From: CAYQQR01 sp964420035
GTDB lineage: Bacteria; Bacteroidota; Bacteroidia; Bacteroidales; SM23-62
DNA length: 32,022 bases
Reading direction: 5' to 3'
Assembly: GCA_964420035.1 (NCBI GenBank)
Contig: CAYQQR010000047.1
Location: 1-32,022 of the forward strand
Part shown: positions 1 through 8,748 of the stretch, piece by piece
Position numbering within the stretch: the stretch's first letter is position 1
Layout of the letters: every line of letters begins with the position of its first letter
The notes under the pieces: generated by a model
Database searches by the model: none
The model's input: the letters and a program-made list of their open reading frames with translations, nothing else
Told to the model about the DNA's origin: nothing
Made by a program: the position numbers and the translations under genes

Positions 1-52
1 TCGTAAATATTTGTTTTTATCTTAGAATACCGTCAGGCAGGCTGAATTCTGA

Positions 53-112
53 ATTCTCTTAGGCTCTTTGGCTCTTAATCCCTTAATCTCTTTATCTCTT
101 AATCTCTTTATC
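53..112. repeat. Degenerate 8-bp-period array (locus 1)
   Basis: The stretch reads as successive 8-mers of the type AGGCTCTT, TGGCTCTT, AATCCCTT, AATCTCTT, TATCTCTT, AATCTCTT. The register is an exact 8 bp although individual units vary. It lies just upstream of rpe and belongs to the same class as the arrays at 13143, 23177, 25790, 26106 and 31935. No coding potential is seen. Just before it, bases 33-47 are the exact reverse complement of 23041-23055 (15 of 15). Confidence 0.7.
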
Positions 113-132
113 AAAAAAGAAATATATTCTGC

Positions 133-140
133 TAAATTTG
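133..140 (+). promoter_or_regulatory. Putative Bacteroidota -7 box for rpe
   Basis: TAAATTTG matches the Bacteroidota -7 consensus TAnnTTTG exactly and lies 32 bp before the rpe start codon, which predicts a leader of about 25 nt. The -33 element is weak: the nearest candidate is TTTA at 107-110, 22 bp upstream. The call rests on one motif only. Confidence 0.45.
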
Positions 141-171
141 TTATTCCAATAGAGAACAGAGAAGACCTGAC

Positions 172-822
172 ATGAACCATTTACTCGCTCCTTCCATACT
201 GAATTCCAATTTCCTCCGCCTGGAGGAGCAGATCGGGATGCTGAACGATAGTGTGGCCGACTGGATCCATCTGGATATCATGGACGGGCACTTTGTTCCC
301 AACCTGACTTTCGGTTTCCCGATCATCGGGCAGATCAAAAAAATAGCGAAAAAACCCCTGGACGTGCACCTGATGATCACCAATGCCGACGAACACCTGG
401 AACGCTTCCGGGACGCGGGGGCCGACCGGCTTACGGTGCACTATGAAGCCTGCCCCGACCTGCACAGATCCCTGCAAAGGATCAAAGAGCTGGGAATGAA
501 AGCCCAGATCACACTGAATCCGGATACCCCGGTTGATTCATTGAAGGACCATGTAGAAGCAGCAGACCTGGTACTGGTGATGTCGGTATTCCCCGGATAC
601 GGTGCCCAGAAATTTATCCCGGAATCTTTTGAACGGATCAAAAAGCTGAAGGAATTGATTCTTGAAAAGAACACCCAAACCCTGATCGAAGTGGACGGCG
701 GAGTAAACCTTGAGAATTTTGAAGATCTGCTCAAGGCCGGTGTGGATGTCCTTGTCGTTGGTAACACAATCTTCTCCGCTGAATATCCCATGGAAACGAT
801 CCGGAAACTAAAAGGAATTTAG
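172..822 (+). CDS. rpe: Ribulose-phosphate 3-epimerase
   Basis: This cytoplasmic enzyme interconverts D-ribulose 5-phosphate and D-xylulose 5-phosphate in the pentose phosphate pathway. The 216-residue length is normal for the family and a single TIM barrel fills the protein. The N-terminal LAPSIL strand, the HLDIMDGHFVPN signature, the DVHLMI strand, the VFPGYGAQKF phosphate loop and the IEVDGGVN strand are all present. The expected metal and catalytic residues fall at His33, Asp35, His66 and Asp175. The ATG at 172 puts the conserved LAPSIL at residue 5, as in homologues. The fucosidase gene starts 22 bp downstream on the same strand, so they may share a transcript, although no metabolic link beyond sugar use is evident. 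Confidence 0.96.
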   Translation: MNHLLAPSILNSNFLRLEEQIGMLNDSVADWIHLDIMDGHFVPNLTFGFPIIGQIKKIAKKPLDVHLMITNADEHLERFRDAGADRLTVHYEACPDLHRSLQRIKELGMKAQITLNPDTPVDSLKDHVEAADLVLVMSVFPGYGAQKFIPESFERIKKLKELILEKNTQTLIEVDGGVNLENFEDLLKAGVDVLVVGNTIFSAEYPMETIRKLKGI

Positions 823-844
823 AATTCTATATAAGACAAACCCC

Positions 845-2515
845 ATGTGTTCCCGGAATCTATACATAACCCTTGTACTTCTGTCAGCCTGGTTCACCCT
901 TAACGCACAGGAAAGTCAACCGACCGGGCCAGACCCGCACCAGAACTATCAATACCCCTATACCATTGAGGAATTACAGGAGTATTACTCCACTCCCATG
1001 GTCTCTTCAGCTCAGTTGGCCGTTGCCGAAATGGAAAGGGTCAACCTGGAGGGCCAATACAGGCCCGAACCGGAATCCCTCGCAAAGCATCCAGCGCCTG
1101 AGTGGTACCGGGATGCCAAACTGGGCATCTTTTTTGACTGGGGATTGTATTCCGTTGCCGGCTATGGTGAGAAAGGCTGGAGCCGGGCACGGTATCCCGA
1201 CTGGTATCTATATCACATGTACGCGAACCTTAAGGATTATCATGAAGCATACTGGGGACGGGAATTTCACCGGGATGATTTCATCCCCCTTTTTGATGCC
1301 TCCGGCTTCCATGCCGATTCGGTCATAAAACTGGTGAAAGCATCCGGGGCACGATATTTTGTTCCATTCAGCAAACATCACGACGGCTTCTGCCTCTGGG
1401 ATTCCAAATTCACCCACCGGGATGTGGTGGACCTGTCACCGGGCCGGGACCTGTCTGCCGAACTCATCGAGTCATGCAAGCAACATGGCCTTTATCATGG
1501 CTTTTACTTTTCCGTGGAAGAATATGAATACCCCCTGATCAAAGGAGACGGCAGTTTGTGCGTCAGACTCTGGTCGGACGGCATGGCCCCGGACAATGCC
1601 GGACTCACCTCTATGCAGCGTGAAGTACGCGAGGAATTCGTCCCCGAATTGCATAACCGCATGCTCTCGGGTAAAGTTCCGGTCCACCATTTTATCAATG
1701 AATACACCCTGCCGCAGGCCAAGGACTATATCGACCGTTACGACCCGGATATCCTTTGGTTTGACGGGGAGTGGCAGCGACCGGTATTTTACTACAGAAC
1801 GCCGGAACTGGTGGCCTATTTTTATAACCGTGCCGAAGGCAGAAAAGAGGTGGTGGTCAACGACCGCTGGGGCAAAGGCACCCGGGGGAAGCTGGGCGAT
1901 TTCAATACCAGCGAGACCGACGAGGTGGTGGAGGCCATGGAAGAACCATGGGAGGAAAACCGCTCCATGTCAGAGTCCTATGGATACAATTGGGCCGACA
2001 GCCTCTCGAATTACCTGACCCAAGAAGAACTCATCCATATGCTGGTTAGGATCGTTGCCAAGGGCGGCAATCTGAACCTGATCGTCAATCCCGACGGCCA
2101 GGGACATATCCCGGAGATCCAGGGAGACCTGCTGCGTGAGCTGGGTGCCTGGCTCGGGATAAACGGAGAAGCCATTTACGGAACCCGGCCCTATGAGGCG
2201 GTAAGCGACAACACCCAACTGGGGCAGCCGGTTTGGTACACCATGAGCAAGGACGGGAAATACGGGTACGCCATCGTACTCCAATGGCCGAAGAGCCATA
2301 CTTTTATTTGTAATGAAGCCAACATCAAATGGGAAACCATAGTCTATATGCTCGGTCATGACACCCCCCTTGAATGGGTGGATACCGGGAGGGAACACTG
2401 GGGCATGTCGGCCAAAGTCCCGGAGGAAATGTTGCGCGACCCAAGCCGGAGACCCTGCAAGTATGCCTGGGTGCTCAGGTTTGAGTATGACCGGGAAAAT
2501 GAATATGGAGATTAG
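845..2515 (+). CDS. Secreted GH29 alpha-L-fucosidase
   Basis: This is a retaining exo-alpha-L-fucosidase that would remove terminal fucose from host or algal glycans. Residues 1-21 form a signal peptide ending LNA before QES, with no lipobox cysteine, so a periplasmic location is likely. A short linker precedes the catalytic barrel, which starts near PEWYRDAKLGIFFDWGLYS (about residues 85-103). The substrate-binding HHDGF motif is at 178-182. The presumed nucleophile is Asp307 in WFDGEW. The NLNLIVNPDGQG block and the GEAIYGTRP segment mark the end of the barrel and the start of the C-terminal beta domain. The 556-residue length fits the family. A sulfatase lies 9 kb downstream, so sulfated fucan could be a substrate, but no SusC/SusD pair is present here. 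Confidence 0.93.
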   Translation: MCSRNLYITLVLLSAWFTLNAQESQPTGPDPHQNYQYPYTIEELQEYYSTPMVSSAQLAVAEMERVNLEGQYRPEPESLAKHPAPEWYRDAKLGIFFDWGLYSVAGYGEKGWSRARYPDWYLYHMYANLKDYHEAYWGREFHRDDFIPLFDASGFHADSVIKLVKASGARYFVPFSKHHDGFCLWDSKFTHRDVVDLSPGRDLSAELIESCKQHGLYHGFYFSVEEYEYPLIKGDGSLCVRLWSDGMAPDNAGLTSMQREVREEFVPELHNRMLSGKVPVHHFINEYTLPQAKDYIDRYDPDILWFDGEWQRPVFYYRTPELVAYFYNRAEGRKEVVVNDRWGKGTRGKLGDFNTSETDEVVEAMEEPWEENRSMSESYGYNWADSLSNYLTQEELIHMLVRIVAKGGNLNLIVNPDGQGHIPEIQGDLLRELGAWLGINGEAIYGTRPYEAVSDNTQLGQPVWYTMSKDGKYGYAIVLQWPKSHTFICNEANIKWETIVYMLGHDTPLEWVDTGREHWGMSAKVPEEMLRDPSRRPCKYAWVLRFEYDRENEYGD

Positions 2516-2537
2516 TACATAAGATAAATCCCCGAAA

Positions 2538-3536
2538 CTATACTTTTACCCCTTTCTCAACGTTGTTCCTTGCCTTCTGAAAGATCCTGAGATCTTCCAG
2601 GGCCCATGAGATATCGTATTTTTGGGGTTCTTTCCCGCGGATGCTTCGGACCACTTCATCATAAGGCGTTTGCTCCGGGGGATTGACCGGCCATTCCCTG
2701 ACCCGGTCCTCTTTTTTCGCCCTGATCCAATGACCCTTCTCGCTTTGTTCCTCGGTGACATACCAACCCTTGTCGGTTATCATATGCAGGATCCCGTAAT
2801 GTTCCCGGTCATTGCCCTCCGGATCGTAAACCTCCAGGTCGGCAGCCCAGGTAATGAACAGGTAAGATGCGGCCCCGTTCTCAAAATCCAGTTTCATGAA
2901 TTCGGTGTCATTGCATTTTAGGTTCTGCGCGTAGTTTTCTGAAAAATAAGTCAAAGACGACGCCGGAACACCGACCAGGTACCTGGATTTGTTCAGGTTG
3001 TGTACCATGGCGTCCAGGAAAGGACCCCCGTTTTTTTTGGGATCCGTGGCCCAGTCGTTCCAGGTAGGATAATGATGAAACCAGTCCTCTTTATATAATG
3101 CCAGCGACCCGATCTCTCCGGCAACCAGTATCTCCCTGATCTTCTCCGTTCCGGCATCCCCGGTGCGCCCGTAAAATACGGCACAGGCCACCCGGTCATC
3201 AACGATGTCGGATAGTTCCTTTGCATCCCGGTAATCCGGGGCCAGGGGTTTGGTGGTGATGATGTGCTTCCCTGCTTTCACCGCCTTTTCAAATAATTCC
3301 TTCCTTGCCCAGGGCGGGGTGTAGATCATCACGATGCTGATTTCCGGGTCGGCAAAAATACTGTCTGCATCCTCTGCCGGTCGGGCATGGATCTTTTTGG
3401 CCATGCTTTCACTTTTTCCCCGGTCCAGGTCAAAAGTGGATTTGACCTTAAACTGCTTGCTGTTGTTGAGTTTATCGATCTCCCAGCGAAGATAGTCGCC
3501 GCAACCGATCAGTCCGGCCTTTACAATATCTTTCAT
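2538..3536 (-). CDS. Gfo/Idh/MocA family oxidoreductase
   Basis: This is an NAD(P)-dependent sugar or inositol dehydrogenase-like protein of 332 residues. The N-terminal Rossmann fold carries GLIGCGDYLR (residues 8-17). The family's EKP motif appears as TTKPLA with Lys96-Pro97, where the lysine is normally catalytic. The C-terminal part contains the mixed-sheet substrate domain with KEDWFHHYPTWNDWATDP and DAMVHN, the latter near the usual active-site histidine. There is no signal peptide, so it is cytoplasmic. Its start is 18 bp downstream of the SDR stop on the same strand, so the two are probably co-transcribed. The substrate cannot be told from sequence. Confidence 0.88.
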   Translation of the reverse strand: MKDIVKAGLIGCGDYLRWEIDKLNNSKQFKVKSTFDLDRGKSESMAKKIHARPAEDADSIFADPEISIVMIYTPPWARKELFEKAVKAGKHIITTKPLAPDYRDAKELSDIVDDRVACAVFYGRTGDAGTEKIREILVAGEIGSLALYKEDWFHHYPTWNDWATDPKKNGGPFLDAMVHNLNKSRYLVGVPASSLTYFSENYAQNLKCNDTEFMKLDFENGAASYLFITWAADLEVYDPEGNDREHYGILHMITDKGWYVTEEQSEKGHWIRAKKEDRVREWPVNPPEQTPYDEVVRSIRGKEPQKYDISWALEDLRIFQKARNNVEKGVKV

Positions 3537-3554
3537 AAGAATGTATTTAACAGG

Positions 3555-4559
3555 TTAAAGTTTTTGATAGACTTCGATGATCTGATCCAGCAGCTGGTTG
3601 TTTTCAGGAAGTATCTTTATCCGGCTTTTATCCGCTTCGAACCATTCCACCGTCCGCTTGATCCCCTGCTTAAAAGGAATGGTGGCCTTGAATTCAGGCA
3701 CAAATCGCTTGATCTTCGTATTGTCAAATATGGTGCTCACTGCTTTGTCCCCCAGCAGGTTGCCCCACATCCATCCCTGTCCCAGCTTCTCGGCAACGGT
3801 ACAAATAAAATCTGAAGCAATATGGATCATGTTGGCTTTAACCCCTGCAGCCCCGGCAACGGCTTCATAGATCTGGTTCCAGTTAAGTATCTCGTCGGAA
3901 GTAATGTGAAAAGCCTGACCGATGGCCTGCTGATGACCAAGCAATCCCACGAAGCCCTTGGCAAAATCTTCCGAATGGGTGACGGTCCAGAGTGAACTTC
4001 CGTCTCCGTGTACGATTACCGGCTTACCCCTCCGCATCCTCTCGATGATGGTAAAATCGTCCCAGCTTCCCATGGCCACAGGGATCACGGTATCATAAGT
4101 AAGGGAGGGCCGTACGATGGTCATCGGAAAGCCTTTCTCCCGGCAGGCCCTGTTCAAAACCTCTTCACAGGCGATCTTGTCGCGGGAATAATCCCAGTAT
4201 GGATTGGCCAGCGGGGTGGATTCTGTAATAAGGGGATGAGACAGGGGTTTCTGGTAAGCCGATGCAGAACTGATAAAGATATATTGCTTCGTTATGTCCG
4301 GGAATAATTCTATATCTCTCTGGATATCCCGCGGTTTAAAAGCAATGAAATTGGCAATCACGTCGAATTGCATTCCTTTGATGGCATCCTTTACCTGACC
4401 CGTATTATTGATGTCCGCCTTAACGGATACGGCGTCCTTTAATTGGGGCCGGTCCAGGTTGCCCCGGTTCAGCAAAAAGACTTGATAACCTTTTTCCAGC
4501 GCCAGTTGGGAGCAAGCCGTGGAAATGTTACCGGTGCCTCCTATAAACAATACTTTCAT
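3555..4559 (-). CDS. NAD-dependent epimerase/dehydratase (extended SDR)
   Basis: This is a 334-residue extended short-chain dehydrogenase. The nucleotide-binding GGTGNIS motif is at residues 7-13, an FISSASAYQ segment supplies the serine, and the catalytic Tyr124-x3-Lys128 lies in YSRDK. RPSLTYD and the HGDGSSLWTVTHSEDFA segment are typical of the NAD-dependent epimerase/dehydratase family that includes sugar-nucleotide epimerases and CSP41-like proteins. No membrane segment is seen. It is the first gene of a likely two-gene minus-strand unit with the Gfo/Idh/MocA oxidoreductase. The 173-bp gap to the UspA gene must hold its promoter, but no convincing consensus was found there. The exact reaction is unknown. 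Confidence 0.88.
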   Translation of the reverse strand: MKVLFIGGTGNISTACSQLALEKGYQVFLLNRGNLDRPQLKDAVSVKADINNTGQVKDAIKGMQFDVIANFIAFKPRDIQRDIELFPDITKQYIFISSASAYQKPLSHPLITESTPLANPYWDYSRDKIACEEVLNRACREKGFPMTIVRPSLTYDTVIPVAMGSWDDFTIIERMRRGKPVIVHGDGSSLWTVTHSEDFAKGFVGLLGHQQAIGQAFHITSDEILNWNQIYEAVAGAAGVKANMIHIASDFICTVAEKLGQGWMWGNLLGDKAVSTIFDNTKIKRFVPEFKATIPFKQGIKRTVEWFEADKSRIKILPENNQLLDQIIEVYQKL

Positions 4560-4732
4560 AATATATGATCTTAGGTGAACAGTGAAATTAGTGAAAATGA
4601 TCCGGGAAATTGACAGATCATTTATTATACTTTTATTAAAGCGTTTATCGAACTAAACCAATTGACCTAATCGGGTGTTAGTGTTAATTATATGGTCAGT
4701 TTTTGTAGATTGTACCCTAAAATCAGTTTAGA

Positions 4733-5644
4733 ATGAAAAAAGAACTCAGAAATATTTTGGTGCCAGTTGATTTCAAGGAGCCCTCCATCCATGCACTGCA
4801 CTATGCCCGAAACCTGGCAGAAAAATTAAATGGAGACCTCCTGTTGTTGAATGTAATAGAAACACCGGGGTTGCTCGCCGAATTTTTCTCTTCGGGAGAT
4901 CACCTGGTGAAGATAACCGACCAGGCCAAGGACAAGCTCCTGGAGCTTTCGAAAACCATCTCCGAACCAAACTCAAAGGTGAAGATACATACCCGTGTTG
5001 AAAGGGGTAAACCCTACCGGGAGATCCTTGAAGTGGCCCGGGGGATGAGCGCCCGCTTTGTGATCATGGGAGAAAATCACCAGGGAACGGATGCAGAGCA
5101 GGAACTGGGCACAACGGTTTATCATGTAACCCTGAAATCACCGGTCCCTGTACTCACCCTGAAAGGAGAAGTCAAGAATATGGGGGATAAGATCGTTGTA
5201 CCTCTTGACCTGACCAAGCAGACCCGCAAACAACTTTTCAGTGCGCTGGCCTATGGGGTCAATTATGGCTCAAAAATTTACCTGGTGTCTTCGCTGATCG
5301 GGGGCATCAAAATGGATCAGAGCAGGATACTGAAAAAACTGAAGCAGGCACAAAAAACGCTTCAGGAGAACGGCGTTGAATGTCACATTCAGTTATTCGA
5401 GCGTTCCGAAGTCCCTCCCTATAAGAAGGTCCTTGACTATGCCGGGGAGATCGATGCAGGCATGATACTGATCATGACCCACCAGGAGGGATATACCTAT
5501 GACAATTACATAGGTGCCTTTGCCCATCATATCATCAACGAGTCCAAGATACCCGTCCTGAGCCTGACGGCTTCAGCGACTAATCTGCATCATAACGGTG
5601 TTCTTAAGCACCTTGTCGACCCGATGGGTCTGTTGAAAAACTAG
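4733..5644 (+). CDS. Universal stress protein with two UspA domains
   Basis: This 303-residue protein has two UspA repeats. The first runs from the NILVPVDF strand (residue 8) to the SPVPVLTLKG strand, and the second from KIVVPLDL (about residue 153) to IPVLSLT. The ATP-binding glycine pattern is incomplete in both: the first has MGENHQGTDAEQELGTT, the second THQEGYTYDNYIG. Such Usp proteins are cytosolic regulators or ATP sensors, often placed beside ion transporters. Here it lies 37 bp upstream of mrpA on the same strand, so it may be the first gene of the antiporter operon and act in salt or pH stress (inference). The partners of the protein are unknown. Confidence 0.9.
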   Translation: MKKELRNILVPVDFKEPSIHALHYARNLAEKLNGDLLLLNVIETPGLLAEFFSSGDHLVKITDQAKDKLLELSKTISEPNSKVKIHTRVERGKPYREILEVARGMSARFVIMGENHQGTDAEQELGTTVYHVTLKSPVPVLTLKGEVKNMGDKIVVPLDLTKQTRKQLFSALAYGVNYGSKIYLVSSLIGGIKMDQSRILKKLKQAQKTLQENGVECHIQLFERSEVPPYKKVLDYAGEIDAGMILIMTHQEGYTYDNYIGAFAHHIINESKIPVLSLTASATNLHHNGVLKHLVDPMGLLKN

Positions 5645-5681
5645 CCCATGACAGGATCCTTTATCTGATTTTCAGCCAGGC

Positions 5682-7988
5682 ATGCACATACTTCTATTAA
5701 TACACCTGTTATTATCATTGGGGATCTTCCTCCTTCCTAAAAACCCGCGGAAGTATAACGGGTTCTTTCTGTCGGTATTCCAACTGGGCGCCTTTTTTTT
5801 CTTGCTATCGAAAACGCCCGGTATCTATGAATTTACCTTTGAAATACAGAAGATCAAATGGATCCCGCAAATCGGCCTGAACCTCGAATTTTACACCGAT
5901 GGTTTAAGTCTGGCCTTTGCCTTGCTGGTAACCGGTATCGGGGCCCTGGTCTTTTTATACGCCCAGGCCTACATGAAAGGCTATCCCAATAACGACCGGT
6001 TCTATTTCTATTTATTATTGTTCAATGGTGCCATGCTCGGACTGGTCCTTTCGGGAAACCTGATACAGATGTTCATTTTCTGGGAACTTACCAGCTACAT
6101 GTCCTATATTCTGATCAGTTATTTTCATGAAAAGGAAGCAGCGAGAAAAGCTGCTTTTCAGTCCCTGGTCGTTACCGGTTTGGGTGGAATGTTCATGCTT
6201 GCCGGGATCATCCTTTTAGGGACCATTCCCAATAGCTATTCCGTTGCCGATTGGGTGGACCAGGCCGCAATGATCAAAGCCCACCCATTCTATGTCCCGG
6301 GACTGATCCTTATTCTGCTGGGCGCTTTTACCAAATCGGCACAATTTCCCTTTCACTTCTGGCTCCCCGCCGCCATGCATGCCCCTACTCCCGTAAGCGC
6401 CCATTTGCATTCTGCCACCATGGTAAAAGCCGGCATATTCTTGCTGGCCCGTTTAAATCCGGCCCTGGCCGGTACCCCCGAATGGACTTTGATCGTGTCC
6501 ATCGTGGGTGTATTGACCATGCTGGTCGGCTCCTATTTTGCCATCACCAAAACCGAGCTCAAATCCATTCTGGCTTTTACCACCATCAGTGCCCTGGGTA
6601 TTTTGACCCTGCTGTTTGGAATCGACACCAAGCTTTCAGTGAAAGCCGCCATGCTCTTTTTGTTTGTACATGCATTTTATAAGGCTACCCTCTTCATGAT
6701 CGCCGGGGTAATTGACAAAAAGGCCGGAACAAGAGAGCTGGATAAACTTGGTGGTTTAATCCGGTCGATGCCCTTTAGCTTCATTATTGCGGCCCTTGCC
6801 TTACTGTCCATGGCCGGCTTACCCCCCATGCTGGGCTTTCTGGGAAAAGAACTGATCTACGAGGCCAAGGTACAGACCCCGGGGGTTGTCTCCCTCATCC
6901 TTATCCTGGGTGTGACCTCCAATATATTTATGGTAGCGGTATCCCTTTATTTACTTTTCAGGGTTTTTCTCGGCCCGAAAGGGCCCTTTCCGGGTACCCC
7001 CAACGAAAAGGGATGGCAGTTTTTATTCGGGCCCGGGCTGCTGGCCTTTTTAAGCCTGTTTTTTGGTCTTTTTCCATATACACTGGGAAGCAGCATTATT
7101 GAGCCGGCGCTAAAGCTCATTCGCCCTGATGGGATAGAGGTAAAGCTCAAAGTCTGGCACGGTTTTACCCGGGTCTTTTTCCTGAGTCTTTTTACCGTTG
7201 TCGCGGGGATCATCCTGTTCCTGGTCCTGTATTACAAGAAAAAGGTCCTTGAGACCTGGAGAAAAATTAACGACCGGCTATTCTCTTTGAATTTCTCTGA
7301 TCTTTTTTCCACGGGACTCGAACGGTTCATTGCTTTTTCAATAAATCACAACCGGGTGATCCAGCATGGATACCACCGCTATTATATACTCACTATTTTT
7401 GTTTTTGCTTCCGCGATGCTGTGGTTCCAGGTCTATGTTACCCGTGGATGGACCCTGCAGACCAGTCTGAGTTTTCAGCCTTTTTATATCACCGGGCTGG
7501 CCCTGATCATAGCACTATCCGCCATATTCAGTATCATTTCCAGTTCGCGTATAGCCACCATCATTGCCATGGGAGCCGTGGGCTATGGTATCTCGTTGAT
7601 CTATGTATACTTCAGTGCAGTGGACCTGGCCATTACCCAGATCCTTGCGGAAACTCTGGTCGTGGTCATGTTTGTCCTGATTCTGCAGCGTTTACCCCGC
7701 TTCATAAAGCTTTCATCCATGCGGACCAGGTTACGTGATCTGGCCATTGCCCTGATCTTTGGAAGCGTAATGACCGTGCTGGCACTGAAAGCCATTAATG
7801 TAGAACTCCATCCCCCGGTGTCCGATTACTTTATCGACAGAAGTTACAGTGAAGCATTCGGCAAAAATGTTGTCAATGTCATATTGGTCGATTTCAGGGC
7901 ACTGGATACCCTGGGTGAAGTGACCGTATTGACCGTTGCTGCCCTCGGGGTCTATGCCTTATTAAGAAACAAAACAGTAAAACGATGA
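5682..7988 (+). CDS. mrpA: Mrp Na+/H+ antiporter subunit A
   Basis: MrpA is the large NuoL-like subunit of the heptameric Mrp cation/proton antiporter in the inner membrane. The 768-residue protein is almost entirely transmembrane helices. The NuoL/proton-antiporter core includes FWLPAAMHAPTPVSAHLHSA followed by TMVKAGIFLLARL, with the family's buried histidines and lysine. The C-terminal region contains the DUF4040 (MbhD-like) segment around ITQILAETLVVVMFVLILQ and an MbhE-like end with DTLGEVTVLTVAALGVYALL. The A subunit is therefore complete, as in group 1 Mrp systems. The stop overlaps the mrpB start by 4 bp. The ATG at 5682 opens directly into the first helix. Confidence 0.94.
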   Translation: MHILLLIHLLLSLGIFLLPKNPRKYNGFFLSVFQLGAFFFLLSKTPGIYEFTFEIQKIKWIPQIGLNLEFYTDGLSLAFALLVTGIGALVFLYAQAYMKGYPNNDRFYFYLLLFNGAMLGLVLSGNLIQMFIFWELTSYMSYILISYFHEKEAARKAAFQSLVVTGLGGMFMLAGIILLGTIPNSYSVADWVDQAAMIKAHPFYVPGLILILLGAFTKSAQFPFHFWLPAAMHAPTPVSAHLHSATMVKAGIFLLARLNPALAGTPEWTLIVSIVGVLTMLVGSYFAITKTELKSILAFTTISALGILTLLFGIDTKLSVKAAMLFLFVHAFYKATLFMIAGVIDKKAGTRELDKLGGLIRSMPFSFIIAALALLSMAGLPPMLGFLGKELIYEAKVQTPGVVSLILILGVTSNIFMVAVSLYLLFRVFLGPKGPFPGTPNEKGWQFLFGPGLLAFLSLFFGLFPYTLGSSIIEPALKLIRPDGIEVKLKVWHGFTRVFFLSLFTVVAGIILFLVLYYKKKVLETWRKINDRLFSLNFSDLFSTGLERFIAFSINHNRVIQHGYHRYYILTIFVFASAMLWFQVYVTRGWTLQTSLSFQPFYITGLALIIALSAIFSIISSSRIATIIAMGAVGYGISLIYVYFSAVDLAITQILAETLVVVMFVLILQRLPRFIKLSSMRTRLRDLAIALIFGSVMTVLALKAINVELHPPVSDYFIDRSYSEAFGKNVVNVILVDFRALDTLGEVTVLTVAALGVYALLRNKTVKR

Positions 7989-8401
7989 ATTCAGTAGTTC
8001 TTCAGCTCGCTGTCCGTTATGTCAAGTTTATCCTGATCATCTTCGCGTTAATTGCATTATTCAGGGGACATAATCATCCCGGTGGCGGTTTCATCAGCGG
8101 TTTGCTGGCAGCCATGTCGGTCGTGTTTTATGGTCTTGCATACAGCAATAAAGATCTGATAAGAAAGATGAAGATCAGACCGGAAGGATATATCAGCCTG
8201 GGCATTGCCCTGATCCTGCTCAGCATGCTTCCTGGCTGGCTGCTTGGTAAGGCGGCTATGACAGGCATTTGGTTGAGCCTGCCGCTTCCCTGGAGCGGTG
8301 AATTGAAAATGGGAACACCGCTTTTATTTGATGTTGGGGTGTTCTTTACAGTGATCGGTGTGACTTTGTTGTTTTTAATCTCCTTAATCCCTAAAGAATA
8401 A
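7985..8401 (+). CDS. mrpB: Mrp Na+/H+ antiporter subunit B
   Basis: This 138-residue protein has four predicted membrane helices and the subunit signature FRGHNHPGGGFISGLLAA near residues 26-43. MrpB belongs to the membrane core of the complex and is required for antiport. The ATG overlaps the mrpA stop (ATGA), and the stop shares one base with the mrpC start (TAATG). Both overlaps imply translational coupling and a single operon. Confidence 0.93.
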   Translation: MNSVVLQLAVRYVKFILIIFALIALFRGHNHPGGGFISGLLAAMSVVFYGLAYSNKDLIRKMKIRPEGYISLGIALILLSMLPGWLLGKAAMTGIWLSLPLPWSGELKMGTPLLFDVGVFFTVIGVTLLFLISLIPKE

Positions 8402-8745
8402 TGGAAATCATAATTGCCATATTGGTAGGTATATTGTACGCGGCCGGAGTCTACATGCTTCTCAGGCGAAGCATCCTGAAGTTTCTCATCGGGATCATCT
8501 TTATCAGCAACGCCACCAACTTGCTGGTATTTTTGTCCTCGGGACTGATTATGGGAGAACCGGCCTTTGTTGAAAAGGAAGTAAAAAGCCTGGACAAGCT
8601 GGCCGATCCCCTTCCCCAGGCACTGGTATTGACCGCCATCGTAATTGGTCTGGGTATTATCGTTTTCACCCTGGCCCTGAAGTATAAATTTTTCCAGGCT
8701 ACGGGTACCGAAGACCTGGACCAACTTAAAATGACCGATCAATAA
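8401..8745 (+). CDS. mrpC: Mrp Na+/H+ antiporter subunit C (NuoK-like)
   Basis: This 114-residue protein has three transmembrane helices in the NuoK/MnhC arrangement. LRRSILKFLIGIIFISNATN and the third helix ALVLTAIVIGLGIIVFTLAL are diagnostic. NuoK-like subunits line the proton path next to the A and D subunits. It begins at the last base of mrpB and ends 3 bp before mrpD. Confidence 0.93.
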   Translation: MEIIIAILVGILYAAGVYMLLRRSILKFLIGIIFISNATNLLVFLSSGLIMGEPAFVEKEVKSLDKLADPLPQALVLTAIVIGLGIIVFTLALKYKFFQATGTEDLDQLKMTDQ

Positions 8746-8748
8746 ATA

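Noticed and set aside
1970..2398. Minus-strand frame within the fucosidase gene
   Set aside because: Shadow of GH29; no start context or motifs.
4560..4732. Promoters in the divergent SDR/UspA gap
   Set aside because: Several AT-rich candidates exist but none has a convincing -33/-7 pair with proper spacing.
8128..8742. A 204-codon minus-strand open frame opposite mrpB and mrpC
   Set aside because: It is the antisense shadow of two well-identified genes.
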